A stretch of 64,000 bases of DNA. Origin: Elusimicrobiota bacterium (GTDB lineage: Bacteria > Elusimicrobiota > UBA8919). The DNA lies in NCBI GenBank assembly GCA_028718185.1, contig JAQUMH010000010.1, positions 1-64,000 on the forward strand. The letters are read 5' to 3'. The notes beneath the pieces are model-generated. The model was not told the DNA's origin, ran no database searches, and saw nothing but the letters and a program-made list of their open reading frames with translations. The translations under genes and the position numbers were made by a program. Positions 17,718 to 25,651 of the stretch are shown here, one piece after another. Position 1 is the first letter of the stretch. Every line of letters starts with the position of its first letter.

Positions 17718-20700
17718 GCGTCAGAAAAAATATAGTAATTTTTAAAAATGCCCGGTTCAGTATTTTATCTAATGAATGTATCAGGTTAGAGTATTCAGAA
17801 GATAGTAATTTTATAGATGAACCTTCAATGTTTGCTATAAACAGAAACATTGATTTCAGAGAATACAAATCCAACATAAAAAACAACAAGTTAACTATAG
17901 AAACTAATCGTTTCAAACTTACTTATCTCCATAACGGACATTCTTTTTCTGCAAATAACCTCGAAGTAATAATCCTAAACGGCAATAAAAAAGTAATTTG
18001 GAAACCCGGTATGAAAAACATTGGTAATCTGGGCGGGACATTAACGACTCTTGATACAATCAGTGATGAAGTTGACCTTAATGAAGGTCTTCTTTCGCGC
18101 GACGGCTGGTATCTGCTTGACGATACAGAGAACCACTTATTTAAAGATGGTTGGGTAACACAAAAACCAAATAAAAACAATACAGACTGGTATCTGTTCG
18201 CATACGGGACTGATTTTAAATCGGCACTTAAATCAATGACCCTCGTAGCAGGTAAGGTACCTATACCCCGCAAGTATGCCTTAGGTGCATGGTATTCAAG
18301 ATACTGGCCTTACACATCAAAAGAATATCGCGAGATAGTTGGAGAATACAAGAAATATGATTTCCCGCTTGATATAATGGTTTTAGATATGCTCTGGCAC
18401 AGAAAAGGATGGACAGGCTGGTCTTGGGACAGGAAGTTATTACCTGATGCTGAGAGACTTCTTAAATGGTTCCACAAGCAGAATATTTATACTACCCTTA
18501 ATGTACATCCTGCGGATGGAATACAACCCCATGAAGATATGTATAAAGCATTTATGAAAGATATGGGTCAAGACTATTCAAAAGGCGAAACTATCCGGTT
18601 CGATGCAGGCAACAAACACTATCTTGACAAACTTTTCAAACACACACATACCCCTCTTGAAAAATATGGCGTTGACTTCTGGTGGCTGGACTGGCAACAA
18701 CATGAGTTTACAGACACTATACCGGACCTTACTAACCTGAAAATACTTAATTATTATTACTTCAAACATACCGAGAAAAATAATAAGCGGGGATTATCTT
18801 TTAGCAGGTGGGCAGGTTGGGGTGACCACAGACATCCGATACAATTTTCAGGTGATGCACATGCTGACTGGCCTATGCTTAAGTTTGAGGTTCCATTCAC
18901 GGCAACTGCCGGAAATGTTGGCTGCTTTTTCTGGTCTCACGATACAGGCGGGCACTTTGGCGACCGTAATGAAGAATGTTATACCCGCTGGGTACAGTTT
19001 TCTGCTATGTCGGCAACTCTGCGTTCACATTCTACCCGTGACCCTGATTTAGATAGAAGACCCTGGACTTATAGTAAAAAGGCAATGGACTCAATGCGTA
19101 TTTCATTCCATTTGCGTTCAATCATATTTCCATACATCTATTCAAGTGTCTGGCAGTGCTATAATCAGTCCCTGCCTCTGATAAGACCTTTATACATTGA
19201 ATATCCGGAGAACGAGAATTCTTATAAAAATCCACAGGAGTATCTTTTCGGAGATTTGTTTCTTGTAGCTCCAGTCGCTTCACAGGGTAGAGGACCCGGG
19301 AAAATTGCGTTACAGAATGTATATTTCCCTGAGGGTCCTTGGTATAACTGGTTTACCGGAGAAAAATATTGCGGTGAAAGCGATACAATATCTGCATCGG
19401 ACATAAATGAATTTCCCCTCTATGTAAAAGGCGGAGTTCCAATTCCAATACAACATTATACACCAAGAATGACAACCACTCCTTTAAAAGAACTTGTTCT
19501 GCGGTGCTACCCCGGAGAAAACGGCAAAATTGGAAAATATTCACTCTACGAGGACGACGGTATAACTGAGGGATACTTAAAAGGAAAACATGCTATAACT
19601 GACCTTGAATATAATCGTGTAGGAAATAAAATTACGGTAACAATAAATCCCGCAAAAGGGAATTACAAAGGACAAGCAAAGAAACGTTCATATATTATTG
19701 AACTTCCTTGCACTGAAAAATGTAGAGAGGCAATTTATAACGATAAACCTATTAAAACGGAATATGATAATAAGACATTTACCAACCGAATATATATCCC
19801 TCAACAATCGTTAACAAAAAAGATTATAATAAGAGTAGAAGTTAAAGAATTGAATCCGGATATATTAAGCAAAAAAGCTTTGGCACGAAGAATTAAAGGA
19901 TTGTTAAACAAAGACTACGGTAATACTTCCCTGCAGGATATTGTAGTTGACTGCCTTTTGAAGAAAACAGACAAAGAAGTATTAGAAACCTTACTTACAT
20001 TGTGCAATATTAGAATGCAGTATAAACAAGGTTTTGGATTAATATTATATAATAACTCAAAGTCAGTTGATAAAGATATTTTTAATGTTATTGTAACTGA
20101 TTATTGTAAAAATAAAGTAAAAACACTGCTGAACAGCAAATTCAAAGTAAGCGATTATCTTAATATTCAAAATGATAATGTAAAAACACATCTTGCACAA
20201 CCAGAATTAGGGTTCTCTTCCAAACGGGAAATTCAAATTGGTTTTAAAGTAAAAAAATATCCTGTAACTATTAAGAAAATTATAGAACAGAAACAAAGTT
20301 ATCTTACCAAATGGAATGTACTCGGTCCATTCCCATTTAACAGGGAACAACCACTTTCAGAACAAAACTTCGGGACTGAAAATGTTGCCATTAATTTAAA
20401 CGCGGGTTTCAGGGGATTAGACTCTAAACTAATATACTGGCAGAAATTTTCCAATATTAAAAATAACTCTATTAACCTTATGCAACCATGCGGTTTCGGC
20501 AGAATAATGGCATACATGGCAACGTTCATATATTCTAAAAAGAAACAGAATATTTTGCTTAGAATTAATTCTGACTCCAAATTTGAATTTTGGCACAACA
20601 GCAAAAAAATATACGAACAGAAAAAAGTACGATTTTTTGGCTACGATCCGGATATAATATCACTGGTCATGGAACCCGGCGACAATGAACTTCTAATAAA

Positions 20701-20812
20701 ATTTGCCAAAACCAACCTGGGATTATGGACAATCAGAGTAAAAATAGAAACCAAATACCCTGTCAAAGAATTCTACGGACCTGGACATAAACATATCTAT
20801 CACGACGAATGA
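17714..20812 (+). CDS. Glycoside hydrolase family 31 with C-terminal extension
   Basis: Product of 1,032 residues without a signal peptide. The GH31 barrel is clear: YALGAWYSRYWPYTSKEY, DIMVLDMLWH, then VDFWWLDWQQ with the predicted nucleophile D326, and FSGDAHADW with the predicted acid/base D381. The 55-residue spacing is normal for the family. The WWLDWQQ form differs from the WxDMNE of classic alpha-glucosidases and fits branches acting on other alpha-linked sugars; an alpha-N-acetylgalactosaminidase-like role is possible but unproven. The usual beta domains end near residue 700. About 330 further residues carry a helical stretch and a sandwich opening WNVLGPFPF with a late NELLIKFAKTN, resembling sugar-binding accessory domains. 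It overlaps the previous gene by four bases. Confidence 0.85.
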   Translation: MSVRKNIVIFKNARFSILSNECIRLEYSEDSNFIDEPSMFAINRNIDFREYKSNIKNNKLTIETNRFKLTYLHNGHSFSANNLEVIILNGNKKVIWKPGMKNIGNLGGTLTTLDTISDEVDLNEGLLSRDGWYLLDDTENHLFKDGWVTQKPNKNNTDWYLFAYGTDFKSALKSMTLVAGKVPIPRKYALGAWYSRYWPYTSKEYREIVGEYKKYDFPLDIMVLDMLWHRKGWTGWSWDRKLLPDAERLLKWFHKQNIYTTLNVHPADGIQPHEDMYKAFMKDMGQDYSKGETIRFDAGNKHYLDKLFKHTHTPLEKYGVDFWWLDWQQHEFTDTIPDLTNLKILNYYYFKHTEKNNKRGLSFSRWAGWGDHRHPIQFSGDAHADWPMLKFEVPFTATAGNVGCFFWSHDTGGHFGDRNEECYTRWVQFSAMSATLRSHSTRDPDLDRRPWTYSKKAMDSMRISFHLRSIIFPYIYSSVWQCYNQSLPLIRPLYIEYPENENSYKNPQEYLFGDLFLVAPVASQGRGPGKIALQNVYFPEGPWYNWFTGEKYCGESDTISASDINEFPLYVKGGVPIPIQHYTPRMTTTPLKELVLRCYPGENGKIGKYSLYEDDGITEGYLKGKHAITDLEYNRVGNKITVTINPAKGNYKGQAKKRSYIIELPCTEKCREAIYNDKPIKTEYDNKTFTNRIYIPQQSLTKKIIIRVEVKELNPDILSKKALARRIKGLLNKDYGNTSLQDIVVDCLLKKTDKEVLETLLTLCNIRMQYKQGFGLILYNNSKSVDKDIFNVIVTDYCKNKVKTLLNSKFKVSDYLNIQNDNVKTHLAQPELGFSSKREIQIGFKVKKYPVTIKKIIEQKQSYLTKWNVLGPFPFNREQPLSEQNFGTENVAINLNAGFRGLDSKLIYWQKFSNIKNNSINLMQPCGFGRIMAYMATFIYSKKKQNILLRINSDSKFEFWHNSKKIYEQKKVRFFGYDPDIISLVMEPGDNELLIKFAKTNLGLWTIRVKIETKYPVKEFYGPGHKHIYHDE

Positions 20813-20935
20813 TGTTGATATTGATATAACAACAATATTTTGTATAATATGTCTGGTAAAAATAAATGAAAAAGTTTAAAATTAATTTTGTTTTGATTAT
20901 TTTATTACGCATTCTTTTATAACTAAACTGATTAG

Positions 20936-20965
20936 CGAACATAAGAGCATAAGAACATAAGAACT
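20936..20965 (+). repeat. AAGAACATAAG word-repeat
   Basis: GCGAACATAAGAGCATAAG followed by AACATAAGAAC: three degenerate copies of ACATAAGAG just before the ribosome-binding site of the next gene. The rest of the 170-base gap (20813-20935) is AT-rich with no element I recognise. Confidence 0.55.
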
Positions 20966-20983
20966 GTTTTTAAAGGAGATTAA

Positions 20984-22774
20984 ATGAAAAAGAAGAATTG
21001 GATTATTTTGGGAATAGTAGTTGGTCTTTGTATAACCTGTAGCATAGGACAGATTGAGGCAAAAAGAAATATTTCTACTGCTAAAAATAGTAATACTAAA
21101 ACAAGTAAAAATATTTCTAATACAGGTATGCCGTATGAAACTTTTACGGAAAATTCTTCGTTGAGCGTATTTCGTGATAAAGAATTTACCGGTAAAACTA
21201 AATCCATAGAACTATATACAGCGAAAGACGAGTATGAACCTGCTCAGATAATTATAATACCAAAAGGTAAAGAAGACCTGAAAGGTATAAAGATTGAATT
21301 TTCTGACCTCAACGGTAAATTATCAGATAATACTCCTATTAAAATAACTAAAGATAATTTTGAATATCATAATGCGGCATTTATAATTAACGAAGCGGGG
21401 ACTTGGCCTTTTAATGATTGGAGTCAGGGACAGACAAAAGAGTTTCTGAAAGCAAGGCATTTAACTAACATAAATGAACTCATTGGATTACGACCTGACC
21501 CTTTAAAACCGGACAAAGTATTTAATGCACATGCTAATAAAAACAATACAGTCTGGCTTACTTTTTATGTACCCAAAGATACAGTAGCAGGAACATATAC
21601 AGGAACGGTTTCTATCATCCCAAAGAACGGCAAAAGGACAGAAATAAATATTTCATTAATAGTTTGGGATTTTATTTTAATAAAAGAATGTCCTTTGGGG
21701 TTACTCCAATGGGGTGACACCGGTGCCGGTGCTATCGCTACAGGGATACCGGAATTTGAATATATGAAAATTAAAGCAAAACATATGGTTAAATTGCATC
21801 GTGGGAACACATATATAAACTGGAGCCCTGATCCTAAATCAGATTTTACTACATTTGATGAACAGACAGAAGAACTTATGAAACTTGGCATGAACAAGTT
21901 CAGTGTTTTTGTAGATATGATGATAATTTATGGTGCAGAACTCGGTAAGGGAACAACTTCAGGACCCGGACGCCAGGCTGTTCTTAAAAGATTATATAAC
22001 CATTTGAAAGAGAAAGGGTGGTTGAATAATTTCATGTTGGTTAGTTGGGATGAACCTGACTTTCTAAAAGCAGGTCTTATTGATGAGTGGAGGAAATCAC
22101 AAAAGGAGATAATAGATGCCGGGTTTACTAATTTTGAATCAGAATTTACCGGTCGTGCTCTGGGATGTCTTGATAAAATGATTGGCTATGCCGGTGTATG
22201 GGTTCCTCACATTGGGCTTTGGGAAGGCGAGATAAACAACTTTATTTTAGCAAGGAAGAAAGCCGGCGACAGAATAGGCTGGTATTGGGGTGCCAGTCTA
22301 ATTGCTCCCGGTCCCATGCAGCATCAGCTTTTAATAGAACAGCGGACTATCTACTGGCTTGCTTATAAATATCAAATTGATTTATTTCCTTTTTTTGATT
22401 ACGACCTTGGCTTTAGAGATACCGTACTACCTAAACTTTGGAAAAATCAGGAAGAGGCATATCCGGTAACAAGAGGTTATATTTATCCCAATCCTACACC
22501 TGATAAAAACTATCCATTTTTAAGTTCAATACGGGAAGAAGCACTACGGGAAGGCAGGGAAGATTATTGTTACCTGTATATGCTGGGACAATTAGTTAAA
22601 AAATATAAAAAAGAAGGAAATATACAACTGGCTAAAGAAGGAGAAGACGTTATTGCTAAAAGTATTGATATGGTTGCAAAAAGTATGACTGATTACTCAA
22701 CAAATCCTTCTGATATATTTCAGGCAAAGAAGATGGTAGCAGAAGCTATATTAAAACTTTCAAATAGGAAATAA
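20984..22774 (+). CDS. Secreted GH123-like / DUF4091 protein, paralogue 4
   Basis: Product of 596 residues. The catalytic part belongs with paralogues 1 and 2 (FTENSSLSVFRDKEFTG, WLTFYVPKDTVAGTYTG, acidic pair D356-E357 in SWDEPDF, REEALREGREDYCYLYML). The signal peptide (WIILGIVVGLCITCSIG, then QIEAKRN) and the Lys/Ser/Thr linker are instead those of the esterase at 8877 and the LamG protein at 14298. This looks like exchange of the export segment between unrelated genes. AAGGAG precedes the ATG. It is the last gene before the convergent AraC regulator. Confidence 0.82.
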   Translation: MKKKNWIILGIVVGLCITCSIGQIEAKRNISTAKNSNTKTSKNISNTGMPYETFTENSSLSVFRDKEFTGKTKSIELYTAKDEYEPAQIIIIPKGKEDLKGIKIEFSDLNGKLSDNTPIKITKDNFEYHNAAFIINEAGTWPFNDWSQGQTKEFLKARHLTNINELIGLRPDPLKPDKVFNAHANKNNTVWLTFYVPKDTVAGTYTGTVSIIPKNGKRTEINISLIVWDFILIKECPLGLLQWGDTGAGAIATGIPEFEYMKIKAKHMVKLHRGNTYINWSPDPKSDFTTFDEQTEELMKLGMNKFSVFVDMMIIYGAELGKGTTSGPGRQAVLKRLYNHLKEKGWLNNFMLVSWDEPDFLKAGLIDEWRKSQKEIIDAGFTNFESEFTGRALGCLDKMIGYAGVWVPHIGLWEGEINNFILARKKAGDRIGWYWGASLIAPGPMQHQLLIEQRTIYWLAYKYQIDLFPFFDYDLGFRDTVLPKLWKNQEEAYPVTRGYIYPNPTPDKNYPFLSSIREEALREGREDYCYLYMLGQLVKKYKKEGNIQLAKEGEDVIAKSIDMVAKSMTDYSTNPSDIFQAKKMVAEAILKLSNRK

Positions 22775-22776
22775 AG

Positions 22777-22854
22777 AAAAAGTTATAGAGTTCATAGAGT
22801 TATAGAGTTTTAGAGTCCGTAGCGTCGTAGACCCTATAACTCTATAACTTTTTA
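22777..22854. terminator. Bidirectional terminator built from TATAGAGTT repeats
   Basis: AAAAAGTTATAGAGTT at the left is matched by AACTCTATAACTTTTT at the right, with further TATAGAGTT words in between. It lies between two convergent genes and has A- and T-runs at both ends, so it could end transcripts from both sides. Confidence 0.6.
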
Positions 22855-22868
22855 AATATTAATTTATG

Positions 22869-23651
22869 CTATGCTAGCGGAAACTTATGTAGGTGTCCCG
22901 GGGTTGTGCCGCTGTATTTACTGAATATTTTACTGAAGTGATGTTCGTTTGCAAAACCTGTTTCTCTGGCAATAACTTTTAACGGCAGATTTGTTGTTAA
23001 GATTAATTCTTCCGCCATATCAATACGTAATATTCTTAAATCTTCCATTGGTGTTCGTCCTGTAAGTTTTTCATATTTTTGTAAAAAATGATATTTATTT
23101 AAATCAGCATAATTAGCTAATTTCTCCAGGCTAATTTTTTCTTTTATATTATCACGCATAAAATTTCTTATCTTCCAGATAAATTCCGATGTTCCTTTCT
23201 TTATTTTACTTAACCTCAAGCATTCAGCGACTATTGTTTCAATGACTGCTTCTTGAAATTGAATGTTGTATTTGGAATTAAATTGCCATTCCTGAAAAAG
23301 CCATTTTACCAAAAGCCTTATTCTGCCGTCGTTGTCATGTGTTAATACCGGAATTTCTGTTTTTTCTTTATCTTTTCTTTCCCAGTTAATATATATAGCC
23401 TCAACCGGATTTATTTTACTCGGTTGTTCTTTGTGTTCTACACCCGCGCTATAAAACAAAACATCTTTTGCCTTTGCATTTATATTTTTATTGCCAATCA
23501 GGACAGACATTTCTCCGCTGGTAATAATAATCATTTCATGGAAAGCATGAGAATGATTGCGTATTTTCCACTTTACTTTTGGATCAATTCTACCCACAAA
23601 GTGCAATTTTATTTTACTCTTATACATAATATATACCGTCATTCCAATCAC
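22869..23651 (-). CDS. AraC-family transcriptional regulator with N-terminal cupin-like domain
   Basis: Product of up to 260 residues and the only leftward gene. The N-terminal half (about 20-110, HSHAFHEMIIITSGEMSVLIG and DVLFYSAGVEHKEQ) is an AraC-type cupin sensor, which usually binds a sugar or similar effector. The C-terminal half (about 160-258) is a double helix-turn-helix: LEKLANYADLNKYHFLQKYEK and LKVIARETGFANEHHFSKIF, closing GTTPGHLHK. The first possible start is a GTG at 23651; ATGs at 23642 and 23627 are equally credible, and no clear ribosome-binding site decides. It is the only regulator in the window, so it is the natural candidate to control the glycan genes. That is inference from position. 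Confidence 0.85.
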   Translation of the reverse strand: MIGMTVYIMYKSKIKLHFVGRIDPKVKWKIRNHSHAFHEMIIITSGEMSVLIGNKNINAKAKDVLFYSAGVEHKEQPSKINPVEAIYINWERKDKEKTEIPVLTHDNDGRIRLLVKWLFQEWQFNSKYNIQFQEAVIETIVAECLRLSKIKKGTSEFIWKIRNFMRDNIKEKISLEKLANYADLNKYHFLQKYEKLTGRTPMEDLRILRIDMAEELILTTNLPLKVIARETGFANEHHFSKIFSKYSGTTPGHLHKFPLA

Positions 23652-23668
23652 TTAACTACCATAAAAAT

Positions 23669-23696
23669 ATTATACTAAATAGTCTTAAATTTGCAA
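23669..23696 (-). promoter_or_regulatory. Promoter of the AraC-type regulator
   Basis: On the minus strand TTGCAA (23696-23691) and a perfect TATAAT (23674-23669) are spaced by 16 bases, placing the transcript start within about 10-20 bases of the candidate start codons. Confidence 0.6.
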
Positions 23697-23898
23697 GATA
23701 TTTCTTGTTTTTTTGGAAATGACGAGTTTTAGCAATTATAATACAGTGTCTTCGTCGATATGCTTCTTTTTAGTACCACAATTTTAGATACAACACAACA
23801 ATTGCAGACATTAAACAATTATATTTACCGAGGGAAAACAGAATTATTGCATAAAAGCTAAATATATGATATCACCTACTTTTTGTAATAAAAACATC

Positions 23899-23927
23899 TT
23901 GACAAAAAACCATCATGGTGTTATATA
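23899..23927 (+). promoter_or_regulatory. Promoter of the long leader or non-coding RNA
   Basis: TTGACA (23899-23904) and TATATA (23922-23927) are separated by 17 bases. No gene starts for another 590 bases, so the transcript would begin with a long untranslated region holding the structures described at 24061-24419. Confidence 0.6.
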
Positions 23928-24060
23928 TATGGTGAAGAGCAAGAAGTGATTACAAATAGCATATTGTGAGTATCCATAGAAAATTTACATTTTACGAATA
24001 AACAGAAGGAGGAAACAAAAGTAAAATATGTTGTTTTACCCCGCTAACTGCGGGGTTGCA

Positions 24061-24097
24061 TTCTCGGTCGGTGCAGTAGCTCCGACCTGCGAGTGCT
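24061..24097 (-). repeat. Dispersed GC-rich element, copy C (inverted)
   Basis: TTCTCGGTCGGTGCAGTAGC then TCCGACC is the near-reverse-complement (about 32 of 37 positions) of the element at 24383-24419. A CCCCGC...GCGGGG hairpin lies directly before it (24039-24055). In the transcript the two copies could pair and close a loop of about 285 bases. Confidence 0.6.
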
Positions 24098-24104
24098 AAT
24101 CCGA

Positions 24105-24183
24105 AAAGGCTGCTCCTGCGAAAGCGGGATGAGTTCGCAAAACCAAGGGCTAAGATAGTGAAAGCCAACAGGTTGCCGATAAG
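24105..24183 (+). ncRNA. Candidate c-di-GMP-I-like (GEMM) riboswitch aptamer
   Basis: In order the segment shows AAGGC, a hairpin capped by CGAAAG (a GNRA-type tetraloop), CGCAAAACCAAGGG, CTAAG, then GCCAACAGGTTGCCGA. This matches the order of conserved blocks of the GEMM/c-di-GMP-I aptamer (GGC, GAAA loop, CGCAAAGCC, GGG.CUAAG, AGGUUGCCGA), although the CGCAAA block is preceded by a short insertion (GATGAGTT). Family aptamers often control adhesion and matrix genes. Here the next gene is the PorV-like gene. No covariance search was possible, so a degenerate or non-functional copy cannot be excluded. Confidence 0.42.
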
Positions 24184-24201
24184 CGACAAATAATAAGAAA
24201 G

Positions 24202-24280
24202 ATCTTAGTAATAAATTGAAATAAAGTAGAAATATAGAGAAATTACTAAGACCAACTATCAAGCCAGCAAGGTTACCGAA
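24202..24280 (+). ncRNA. Switch-like hairpin and second GEMM-like 3-prime signature
   Basis: TCTTAGTAAT (24203-24212) and ATTACTAAGA (24242-24251) form a perfect 10-bp stem. The left arm can alternatively pair as ATCTTAG with CTAAGAT (24150-24156) inside the aptamer-like region, so the two structures exclude each other. AAGCCAGCAAGGTTACCGA (24261-24279) then repeats the 3-prime block of the upstream candidate aptamer, CTAAGA included. Confidence 0.4.
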
Positions 24281-24284
24281 AATC

Positions 24285-24382
24285 AAAGAAGTTAATTAGA
24301 AAATTAGTTGATTAGTGAATTAGGTTGAATAAACTTAATTCGCTAAATTAGCCAACTAATATCTATTGAACTTCTTTTTTTT
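24285..24382 (+). terminator. Long hairpin with U-tract (terminator or attenuator)
   Basis: AAAGAAGTT (24285-24293) pairs with AACTTCTTT (24369-24377). Between them, ATTAG-rich words on the left are imperfectly complementary to GCTAAATTAGCCAACT on the right. Eight T residues (24375-24382) close the structure. It would end the promoter-driven RNA at about 450 bases, or attenuate the PorV-like gene 140 bases downstream. Confidence 0.5.
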
Positions 24383-24419
24383 AGTGCTCGGAGTTCGGAG
24401 CTACTGCACCGAACGAGAA
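24383..24419 (+). repeat. Dispersed GC-rich element, copy B
   Basis: AGTGCTCGGAGTTCGG then AGCTACTGCACCGAACGAG: same strand and same family as 411-455, and inverted relative to 24061-24097. It is followed by a hairpin (ATCCCGATT with AATCGGGGT, 24424-24462) and AAGAAC words at 24471-24502. Confidence 0.6.
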
Positions 24420-24470
24420 CACAATCCCGATTACATATTCCATTATAAATAAGAATCGGGGTAATCAAAT

Positions 24471-24502
24471 TAGAACACAAGAACAAAAGAATATAAGAAC
24501 AG
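24471..24502 (+). repeat. AAGAACATAAG word-repeat
   Basis: AGAACACAAGAACAAAAG followed by AATATAAGAACAG: degenerate tandem words directly before the PorV-like ribosome-binding site (AAAGGGGG). Confidence 0.5.
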
Positions 24503-24519
24503 TAGTAAAGGGGGTTAAT

Positions 24520-25470
24520 ATGCGTAAGATGTTAAGTTCAGTAATGCTGGCAGTAATGATAGTCGGTACTATATGTACAGCTAAATTAGAAGCCGGTGCT
24601 GGCACAACAGCTATGCAATTCTTGAAAGTAGGAATAGGTGCCAAGCAGGAAGGTATGGGTGGTGCACAGGTAGCAGTAGCAGAAGATGTCAATAGCGTAT
24701 ACTGGAATCCTGCAGGATTAGGTTCAGTAAGTGCAACCGAACTATCATTTATGCATTTATCACTTTATGAAGGAATAAATTACGAATATCTGGCAATAGG
24801 ACATCCTGTAAACGAGAGCTCCACAATAGGGTTACAAATAATGTACCTTAATTATGGTAGTATGGACAAGACATTAGAAGATGTTAACGGTGCATATGAT
24901 GCGGTAGGCAGTGTAGGCACTTTCGGTGCTAAAGACATTGGTGGCGCGATAAGTTACGGCAAACAGGTTGACGATACAATCAATGTAGGTGGTAGTTTAA
25001 AGATGGTAAACCAGAAGATAGACACAAACAATGCATCCGGATTTGGGTTAGATTTAGGGGTAGAGTATGTCCCTGTTAAAGGTGGAATACAATTAGGTTT
25101 AGCGATACAAAACATAGGTGGAAAAGTAGGCAGCAGCAGTATGCCGAGCAATATAAAAGCCGGGCTAGGCAAGAAGTTATCGGCATTTGAAGGCGAGAAC
25201 AATTTAACGGTAGCAGCAGATGTTAATTATAGATTAGACAATACAGGTATAAAAGAGAATATAGGAATGGAATTAATGATTGCTGAGATGATAGGAATCA
25301 GAGCAGGTTATAAAATAGGATATGATGAAGAGACCTACACGTTAGGCGGCGGGTTTAAGATAAATGGTGAAAGTTCTACGTTTAATATAGATTATGCGTT
25401 TGTCCCGACAAAAGACTTAGGTGACACACACAGGATATCGTTAGGGATAAGGTTTGGGGCAAAGGAATAG
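24520..25470 (+). CDS. PorV/PorQ-like outer-membrane beta-barrel protein (UPF0164 type)
   Basis: Product of 316 residues with a signal peptide (MRKMLSSVMLAVMIVG, cut near LEA-GAG). TAMQFLKVGIGAKQEGMGGAQVA, EDVNSVYWNPAGL and LSFMHLSLYEG are the signature of the PorV/UPF0164 family, related to FadL-type barrels. The rest alternates amphipathic strands (GGAISYGKQV, LGLAIQNIGGK) and ends in a strand, ISLGIRFGAKE, typical of outer-membrane proteins. In the type IX system PorV carries C-terminal-domain cargo at the outer membrane. The next gene encodes a giant protein with such a C-terminal module, which supports a shared export role here. No core type IX motor genes are in the window. Confidence 0.82.
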   Translation: MRKMLSSVMLAVMIVGTICTAKLEAGAGTTAMQFLKVGIGAKQEGMGGAQVAVAEDVNSVYWNPAGLGSVSATELSFMHLSLYEGINYEYLAIGHPVNESSTIGLQIMYLNYGSMDKTLEDVNGAYDAVGSVGTFGAKDIGGAISYGKQVDDTINVGGSLKMVNQKIDTNNASGFGLDLGVEYVPVKGGIQLGLAIQNIGGKVGSSSMPSNIKAGLGKKLSAFEGENNLTVAADVNYRLDNTGIKENIGMELMIAEMIGIRAGYKIGYDEETYTLGGGFKINGESSTFNIDYAFVPTKDLGDTHRISLGIRFGAKE

Positions 25471-25489
25471 AAACAGAGGCGTCCGAAGT

Positions 25490-25630
25490 CCAATGTTCGA
25501 TGTCAAATGTCAAGAAAATTGAAAGATTGAAAGATTAATGATAGAATGTAAAACAAAAATAAGTCCGAAGTCAAAAAAGATTATAAAATATATGAACACG
25601 AGAACATTAGAACATAATAACATAAGAACT
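25490..25630 (+). repeat. AATGTC and AAGAACAT word-repeats
   Basis: GTCCAATGTTCGATGTCAAATG then TCAAG, GAAAGATTGAAAGATTAATG, and GAACACGAGAACATTAG then AACATAATAACATAAGAAC are three neighbouring runs of degenerate words. An open frame runs through them into the next gene, but the GGGGG box at 25640-25644 places the true start at 25652. Confidence 0.5.
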
Positions 25631-25651
25631 GAAGTAAAAGGGGGTAAAGAT

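Noticed and set aside
511-22774. A Bacteroidetes-type polysaccharide utilisation locus
   Set aside because: No SusC/SusD pair, no hybrid two-component or ECF-sigma regulator was found; the region is only functionally similar.
24028-24099. A 23-codon leader peptide (begins MLFYPANCGV) behind AGGAGG
   Set aside because: It is encoded almost wholly by the CCCCGC hairpin and a dispersed element, and the AGGAGG is about 14 bases from the ATG, too far for a typical site. Conservation would be needed to accept it.
23930-24385. RNase P RNA, tmRNA or 6S RNA
   Set aside because: The length would fit RNase P or tmRNA, but none of their conserved blocks (such as the P4 strands or a CCA-ended acceptor) is visible.
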